Under the pieces are notes generated by a model. That model had not been told where the DNA came from. It was given only the letters and a program-made list of their open reading frames with translations, and did no database searches. Positions 60,012 through 64,000 of a stretch of 64,000 nt of DNA are shown in pieces. The stretch's first letter is position 1. Each line of letters opens with the position of its first letter. Source of the DNA: Faecalicatena_A orotica. Lineage in GTDB: Bacteria > Bacillota > Clostridia > Lachnospirales > Lachnospiraceae. The stretch lies in the NCBI RefSeq assembly GCF_040545875.1, contig NZ_JBEPMR010000001.1, one strand, 5' to 3'. The position numbers were made by a program, and so were the translations under genes.

Positions 60012-60746
60012 CTAATCCATCATTTCTTTCACGCTGTCGGCAAAAGATTTTTCTTCCCTCTTCTCCAGTTCAAACGTCTGTCCTTCTTTTGTAATCCTGT
60101 ATATCTTATCTACATACTCTTCTGCACTTTTTTCGAGTACAATCCGGTCAAATATACCATAATTATCCCAGAAATGCATGGGGAATACTGCCTGTGTATC
60201 CGTCCGTTTCATGAAACAGTCCAGTCCCCAGAAATACTGTTCCCCCAGTCTGGGGTCAACAGGGACAAATGCCACATCGATTTTCACGCCGTGCAGTTTA
60301 TTAATCTCATACTGGTAATTCCTGCGCATCATCGTATTGTAGGCTTTCCCCTCTTCTTCCCAGTGCCACCAGTTCAGGTCGCCTGCATGGTAAACAGTAC
60401 AGTCCCCGCACTCGGCCAGAAACGCAACTCCCTCGTCCGTGGAGCGCAGTGTGCGCACCTTCAGACTGCCGATTATGTGTTCTTCATTCGGACCGGCCAG
60501 GACGGTATCCTCCCTCTTCGGTGCATCCACATCATTCGATAAAATATAATAAATCTCCGGAATATATTCCCTGAGTTTAAAAATATCCTTTCTGAAATGG
60601 TCGTAATGGGCATGGCTGACAAAGACAAAGAACGGTTTTCCCGCCTTTATCTCCGGCAGTTCTCCTTTGTAATAATCAAATAATAAATATGCCTGTTCGA
60701 GCTCCACGAGGAACCCGCTGTGGCTTAAATATGTGACTCTTATCAT
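60012..60746 (-). CDS. MBL-fold metallo-hydrolase
   Basis: A 244-residue metallo-beta-lactamase-fold protein. The metal motif SHAHYDHF (HxHxDH) is near residue 45 and YHAGDLNWWHWE near 120, with MHFWDN late in the chain. This set of motifs is typical of the UlaG-like hydrolases; the substrate is unknown. Its start overlaps the preceding MogA-like gene by four nucleotides, showing coupling, and rnhA follows. Confidence 0.88.
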   Translation of the reverse strand: MIRVTYLSHSGFLVELEQAYLLFDYYKGELPEIKAGKPFFVFVSHAHYDHFRKDIFKLREYIPEIYYILSNDVDAPKREDTVLAGPNEEHIIGSLKVRTLRSTDEGVAFLAECGDCTVYHAGDLNWWHWEEEGKAYNTMMRRNYQYEINKLHGVKIDVAFVPVDPRLGEQYFWGLDCFMKRTDTQAVFPMHFWDNYGIFDRIVLEKSAEEYVDKIYRITKEGQTFELEKREEKSFADSVKEMMD

Positions 60747-61207
60747 AAACTTAATATCTCCACAACCTGTACTAATTCCGGCAGGATATATTCCAGACTT
60801 TCCTTCGCAGCCTTCGCGCTGTCCGGCAGATTCACGATCAGCGTATTCTTCCTGATTCCCGCGGCCGAGCGGTTCAGGATCGCCTTCTTTGTATAGCGGA
60901 TATTATAGGCACGGATCGCCTCCGGAATGCCCGGAAGAAGCCGGTCGGATATCTCCTCCACAACATCCGGTGCACAGTCCCGCCTGCGGATTCCCGTAGC
61001 TCCTGTTGTCAGGATCAGATCTACGCTCTGTGTGTCCGCCAGTCTCTTCATAACCGCCGCCAGTACTTTTTTATCTTCGGGCAGGACTCCTGCCGCCTTT
61101 ACTTCAAAACCAACCTGTCCGAGTATCCTCTTCAGTGCACTTGCTGCCGCACTCTCTTTTTTTGCCTTATATAAGCCTGAATCTATTGTAAAAATTGCTG
61201 CCTTCAT
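60743..61207 (-). CDS. MogA/MoaB-like molybdopterin-binding domain protein
   Basis: A 154-residue protein with the MoCF_biosynth fold. The signature LILTTGATGIRRRDCAPDVV corresponds to the family TTGGTGxxxRDxTP motif, with one Gly changed to Ala. The length matches MogA/MoaB. No other moa/moe genes are in the window, so a molybdenum cofactor role is not backed by context. It is coupled to the MBL hydrolase by an ATGA-type overlap. Confidence 0.82.
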   Translation of the reverse strand: MKAAIFTIDSGLYKAKKESAAASALKRILGQVGFEVKAAGVLPEDKKVLAAVMKRLADTQSVDLILTTGATGIRRRDCAPDVVEEISDRLLPGIPEAIRAYNIRYTKKAILNRSAAGIRKNTLIVNLPDSAKAAKESLEYILPELVQVVEILSL

Positions 61208-61310
61208 CTATTGTACCCCTTTCTAATTATAAACTCACTGTATCTTGTCATTTCATCCCATATCCGGAATCCGCTTTCCCCTCAGAATGTGTTCCCGGAC
61301 AATCCTGTAT

Positions 61311-62588
61311 TTACCCTAAAATGCGCCGGGCTGACTCATTCGCCCTTGCAAATATTTCCTCCTTTGATGACCCCAGATTGTATTCCCCGTCCTGATAAAG
61401 GACCTTTCCTGCAACCATCGTCATCTTTACATTCTGCTTGCTTCCACTGTAAACAAGATTCTTCTCAATATTCTGCAGAGGCTGCATATTAGGCTGCTGC
61501 AGATCGATTAATATCATATCTGCCTTCCTGCCCTCTGCCAGAATATCACATTCCGGCAGCCCCATTGCATGTGCCCCGTTCACAACCGCCATTTTCAGGA
61601 CCTCCATTGCAGGCACTGCCTCCGGGTCATCACATATGGCTTTCTGGAGACCTGTCGTCAAAAACATCTCCCGGAACATATCCAGACAATTGTTGCTTGC
61701 AGGTCCGTCCGTTCCGATAGCCACCGGAATTCCCATATCCAGATAACGTTTTACCGGTGCAATGCCGCTGGCAAGCTTCAGATTCGAAGCCGGATTCGTC
61801 ACAACATAAAGGTTTCTCTGCTTTAGAATGTCAAAATCCGCATCATCCATATGCACACCGTGGAATATACCGCCTCCCTGACGGAAAAGACCAAGCGAAT
61901 CCATATAACCTACCGGAGTCATACCTGTCCGTCTCCTGCAGTCTTCCACCTCTTTTTTTGTCTCTGAACAATGCACATAAACCGGAATCCCGTATTTTTC
62001 TGAGAGCCCCGCAAGTTCCTCCATAAGAGGCCTTCCGGTTGTATATTCTGCGTGGAAGCCGAGCTGGTAAGAGATCAGCCTGTCCGGGTCCTGATTATAT
62101 CTTTTATAGTCGTCTTCCACTTCGCGGACCGTCCCTCCAAAGTCATTGATACTCTCACAGATTACCATGCGGTATCCTGTATCTTCCACAGTCCTGAGTG
62201 TTGCCGGCTTACTCAGGTACATATCGAACACGGATGTGATTCCGCTTGTCAGATATTCCATGATCGCAAGCTTATTCAGCCAGTAGATGTCCTCTTCACA
62301 AAGCTTTGCCTCCGCCGGGAACACCCTGTTATTCAGCCACTCATCCAGTTTCATATCATCGGCATGGGAACGAAGGAACGTCATCGCCGAGTGCGTATGT
62401 GCATTCTTAAAACCCGGCATAAGCAGATTCCCCTGACCGTCAATCTCCCTGTCCCATTTCTCCTTAGCATCCAATACAGACGGGCCCACATAAGCAATCG
62501 TATCACCCTTTACCCAGACCTCGCCCCGGAAAATACTCTTACCTGCCTCCATTGTTAAAATTCTTACATTATATATTCTAGTATTCAT
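61311..62588 (-). CDS. mtaD: S-adenosylhomocysteine/5'-methylthioadenosine deaminase-type amidohydrolase
   Basis: A 425-residue metal-dependent amidohydrolase. The N-terminal metal ligands are in NAHTHSAMTFLRSHADD, a further His in PVYVHCSETK and GVHMDD, and the catalytic Asp in AIGTDGPASNN. The pattern with LDEWLNNRVFPAE matches SAH/MTA deaminases. AAAGGA precedes the ATG at 62588. It lies 46 nt after a purine nucleoside phosphorylase, so the pair would deaminate SAH/MTA and salvage the purine, which supports the call. Confidence 0.88.
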   Translation of the reverse strand: MNTRIYNVRILTMEAGKSIFRGEVWVKGDTIAYVGPSVLDAKEKWDREIDGQGNLLMPGFKNAHTHSAMTFLRSHADDMKLDEWLNNRVFPAEAKLCEEDIYWLNKLAIMEYLTSGITSVFDMYLSKPATLRTVEDTGYRMVICESINDFGGTVREVEDDYKRYNQDPDRLISYQLGFHAEYTTGRPLMEELAGLSEKYGIPVYVHCSETKKEVEDCRRRTGMTPVGYMDSLGLFRQGGGIFHGVHMDDADFDILKQRNLYVVTNPASNLKLASGIAPVKRYLDMGIPVAIGTDGPASNNCLDMFREMFLTTGLQKAICDDPEAVPAMEVLKMAVVNGAHAMGLPECDILAEGRKADMILIDLQQPNMQPLQNIEKNLVYSGSKQNVKMTMVAGKVLYQDGEYNLGSSKEEIFARANESARRILG

Positions 62589-62634
62589 GCAACTATCCTT
62601 TCCCAAAACCATGCAGATAGTAACCGCAGGCCTT

Positions 62635-63456
62635 CTACATCTTTTCAATAATGCACGTTACAAGACGTTCAAATTCCTCTGACCGCCTGTCCGCAACTGC
62701 CTGCACATCCAGATGGCTTAACTCTTCCCCCGTGATACCGCACGCCATATTCGATATACAGGATATCCCGCACACCCTCACCCCGGCATGGCGGGCAGCG
62801 ATTGCTTCACAAGCCGTACTCATGCCTACTGCGTCCGCCCCGATTGCCGCAAACATACGGATCTCCGCGGGACTCTCAAAATTCGGCCCGGTCGTCTGGA
62901 CATAAACACCCTCCTGGATCTGGATCTGTTCTTCCTGTGCCACATTCCGTATCAGCCCCATCAGTTCCACATCATAAATATGCGTCATATCCGGGAAACG
63001 GGTTCCAAGTTCAGACACATTCTCACCAATCAGTGGAGAGGGGACAAAACTGGATATCTGATCTGTGATCATCATAAAATCACCCTCGTGGAATTTCCGG
63101 TTGATCCCGCCCGAGGCATTCGTCAGGAACAGCTTCTCAATCCCCATCATCTTCATAAGCCTCACCGGAAGCACAACGTCTTCGATAGAATACCCTTCAT
63201 AATAATGGACACGTCCCTTCATGACAGCAACCGGCACCATACCAATATATCCCAGCAGAAAACGCCCGTCATGCCCTTCAACCGTAGACACAGGGAACCC
63301 CGGAATATCACCATACGGAATTTCACATACCACCTTCATATTTCTAGCATAATTTCCAAGTCCCGAACCAAGAATCAACCCCACACGAGGGGAAAAATCC
63401 GTCACAGACTGATAATATTCATAACATTTCACCAGCTTCTCATACTGCCTGCTCAT
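62635..63456 (-). CDS. punA: Purine nucleoside phosphorylase
   Basis: A 273-residue class II (trimeric, guanosine/inosine-type) PNP. Phosphate and substrate motifs GLILGSGLGNYA, EGHDGRFLLGY, MKGRVHYYEGYS, LTNASGGIN and TGPNFESPAE are present, with the C-terminal GMSTACEAIAARHAG typical of PunA. The start at 63456 follows an AGGAGG-like site. It heads a two-gene unit with mtaD and follows the 247-bp inverted repeat. Confidence 0.94.
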   Translation of the reverse strand: MSRQYEKLVKCYEYYQSVTDFSPRVGLILGSGLGNYARNMKVVCEIPYGDIPGFPVSTVEGHDGRFLLGYIGMVPVAVMKGRVHYYEGYSIEDVVLPVRLMKMMGIEKLFLTNASGGINRKFHEGDFMMITDQISSFVPSPLIGENVSELGTRFPDMTHIYDVELMGLIRNVAQEEQIQIQEGVYVQTTGPNFESPAEIRMFAAIGADAVGMSTACEAIAARHAGVRVCGISCISNMACGITGEELSHLDVQAVADRRSEEFERLVTCIIEKM

Positions 63457-63582
63457 CGTACCCTCCTATTTTATTTCCTTAAATTATAGATATACATCTG
63501 GGAATTATTATAACACAAATAAGAAGCTCATGAAACACCGAACTTTCCTATCAAACTATCCACCTGCACTCTCCTCCTTGCC

Positions 63583-63829
63583 GGATGGCGCACGGATGCA
63601 CCAGCCGATGACAGGACATGTCCCAAAGCCGGCGGCACAGCGCCTGCTGGTGAAAAGTCCGTAAAGTAAGCAGTAGAAGATGTTGACGAAAAAGGTGGGC
63701 ATATCCCTCTCTTTTCCCACCTTTTTCGTCTACAGCTTCTAAGCGAAACGCCCCGGACTTTAAGCCAGCAGGCGCTGTGCCGCCGGCTTTGGGACACGTC
63801 CTGCCATCGGCGTCCTGTATCCAGCATCC
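63583..63829. repeat. 247-bp imperfect inverted repeat (giant hairpin)
   Basis: The two arms match over about 110 bases with a 16-base loop near 63700-63715. Perfect blocks are 32 bp (63619-63650 with 63765-63796) and 15 bp (GACGAAAAAGGTGGG at 63685-63699 with 63716-63730). The right end touches the spoIVA stop codon. On the minus-strand RNA several arm differences in the outer stem form G-U pairs. The gap 63457-63829 otherwise shows only the AT-rich punA promoter region. A 99-codon open frame crossing it (63528-63827) has no sign of being a gene. Confidence 0.85.
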
Positions 63830-64000
63830 TTAAATAATGATGCAGACCAGCCCCCCGTTGCTGTCGTTTACGATTTTCTGCATGGTATCCTGCAGTTTTA
63901 CCTGGCTCTCATCGTTAATCATTGTAATCTTATTGCGCATTCCGTCCATGACCAGTTCTTCAATGGATTTACCGAATATATTCGTTCCCCATACCCCTTC
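63830..64000 (-). CDS. spoIVA: Stage IV sporulation protein A (3' part only)
   Basis: The last 56 codons of a minus-strand gene whose start lies off the right edge. The C-terminus reads EGVWGTNIFGKSIEELVMDG and ends NDSNGGLVCIII, matching the SpoIVA C-terminal domain that ends in a similar GGL-C-I-I motif. SpoIVA is the ATPase that polymerises on the forespore membrane as the base of the spore coat. The stop at 63830 is immediately followed by the large inverted repeat, which may act as its transcript end. Confidence 0.88.
   Translation of the reverse strand, partial: EGVWGTNIFGKSIEELVMDGMRNKITMINDESQVKLQDTMQKIVNDSNGGLVCIII

Noticed and set aside
63528..63827. 99-codon open frame on the minus strand
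   Set aside because: It runs through the giant inverted repeat, has no ribosome site, and its sequence is rich in Arg, Ser and Cys as expected from a structured G+C-rich non-coding stretch.
1..64000. tRNA genes or prophage
   Set aside because: I saw no tRNA-like cloverleaf with a T-loop signature and no phage structural genes; the lone recombinase-like gene at 54765 has no phage neighbours.

Overview
The window looks like the chromosome of a spore-forming, anaerobic Firmicute of the Lachnospiraceae type (Clostridium cluster XIVa). The grounds are sporulation genes (spoIIP, gpr and the 3' end of spoIVA), a Lachnospiraceae-style set of housekeeping genes, moderate G+C, strong AGGAGG-type ribosome binding sites and several TTG/GTG starts. 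The species cannot be fixed from sequence reading alone. Most genes lie on the minus strand.

Layout. 0-3.4 kb: start of nusA, rimP, a MATE exporter divergent from a PadR repressor with palindromic operators between them, and a small protein made of 9-residue repeats. 3.7-10.8 kb: topoisomerase IV (parE-parC), spoIIP-gpr, and divergent rpsT. 10.9-14.9 kb: a phosphoribosyltransferase-like protein, a second MATE exporter, ilvN-ilvC. 14.9-27.6 kb: the most unusual part, a tightly coupled five-gene operon made of a 2457-residue dimodular nonribosomal peptide synthetase (C-A-T-C-A-T-reductase), a 7TM-type sensor histidine kinase, a response regulator with an HD-GYP c-di-GMP phosphodiesterase output, an acyl-activating ligase and a stand-alone acyl carrier protein. 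galE and a sugar nucleotidyltransferase sit just upstream. 29.8-38.6 kb: an ABC-F protein, a VanY-type carboxypeptidase, lactate dehydrogenase, a GntR-controlled double ABC cassette and a third MATE exporter.

38.7-51.9 kb: an acidic membrane protein, a cupin, the paired Fe-S scaffold/GGGtGRT genes, the yicC-gmk-rpoZ-rimO-pgsA-cinA housekeeping string, rqcH, a lipoprotein, a DUF815 ATPase and pheA. 52-55.7 kb: a small membrane protein, two MITE-like insertions that each carry 8-bp target duplications, a nitroreductase, pyrB-pyrI and a degenerate tyrosine recombinase. 55.8-64 kb: a PTS EIIC-EAL fusion, DAHP synthase, RNase P RNA, rnhA, an MBL hydrolase, a MogA-like protein, SAH/MTA deaminase, purine nucleoside phosphorylase, a 247-bp inverted repeat and the end of spoIVA.

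How it fits together. The NRPS operon reads as a self-contained signalling-metabolite system. Ligase and ACP would load a fatty acyl (or other acyl) starter, the NRPS would add two amino acids, and the reductase would release a peptide aldehyde. The co-encoded kinase and HD-GYP regulator could sense a signal and turn over c-di-GMP. The architecture matches NRPSs known from gut Clostridia that make N-acyl dipeptide aldehydes or pyrazinones. The two-component/HD-GYP cassette embedded in the operon is the part most worth following up.
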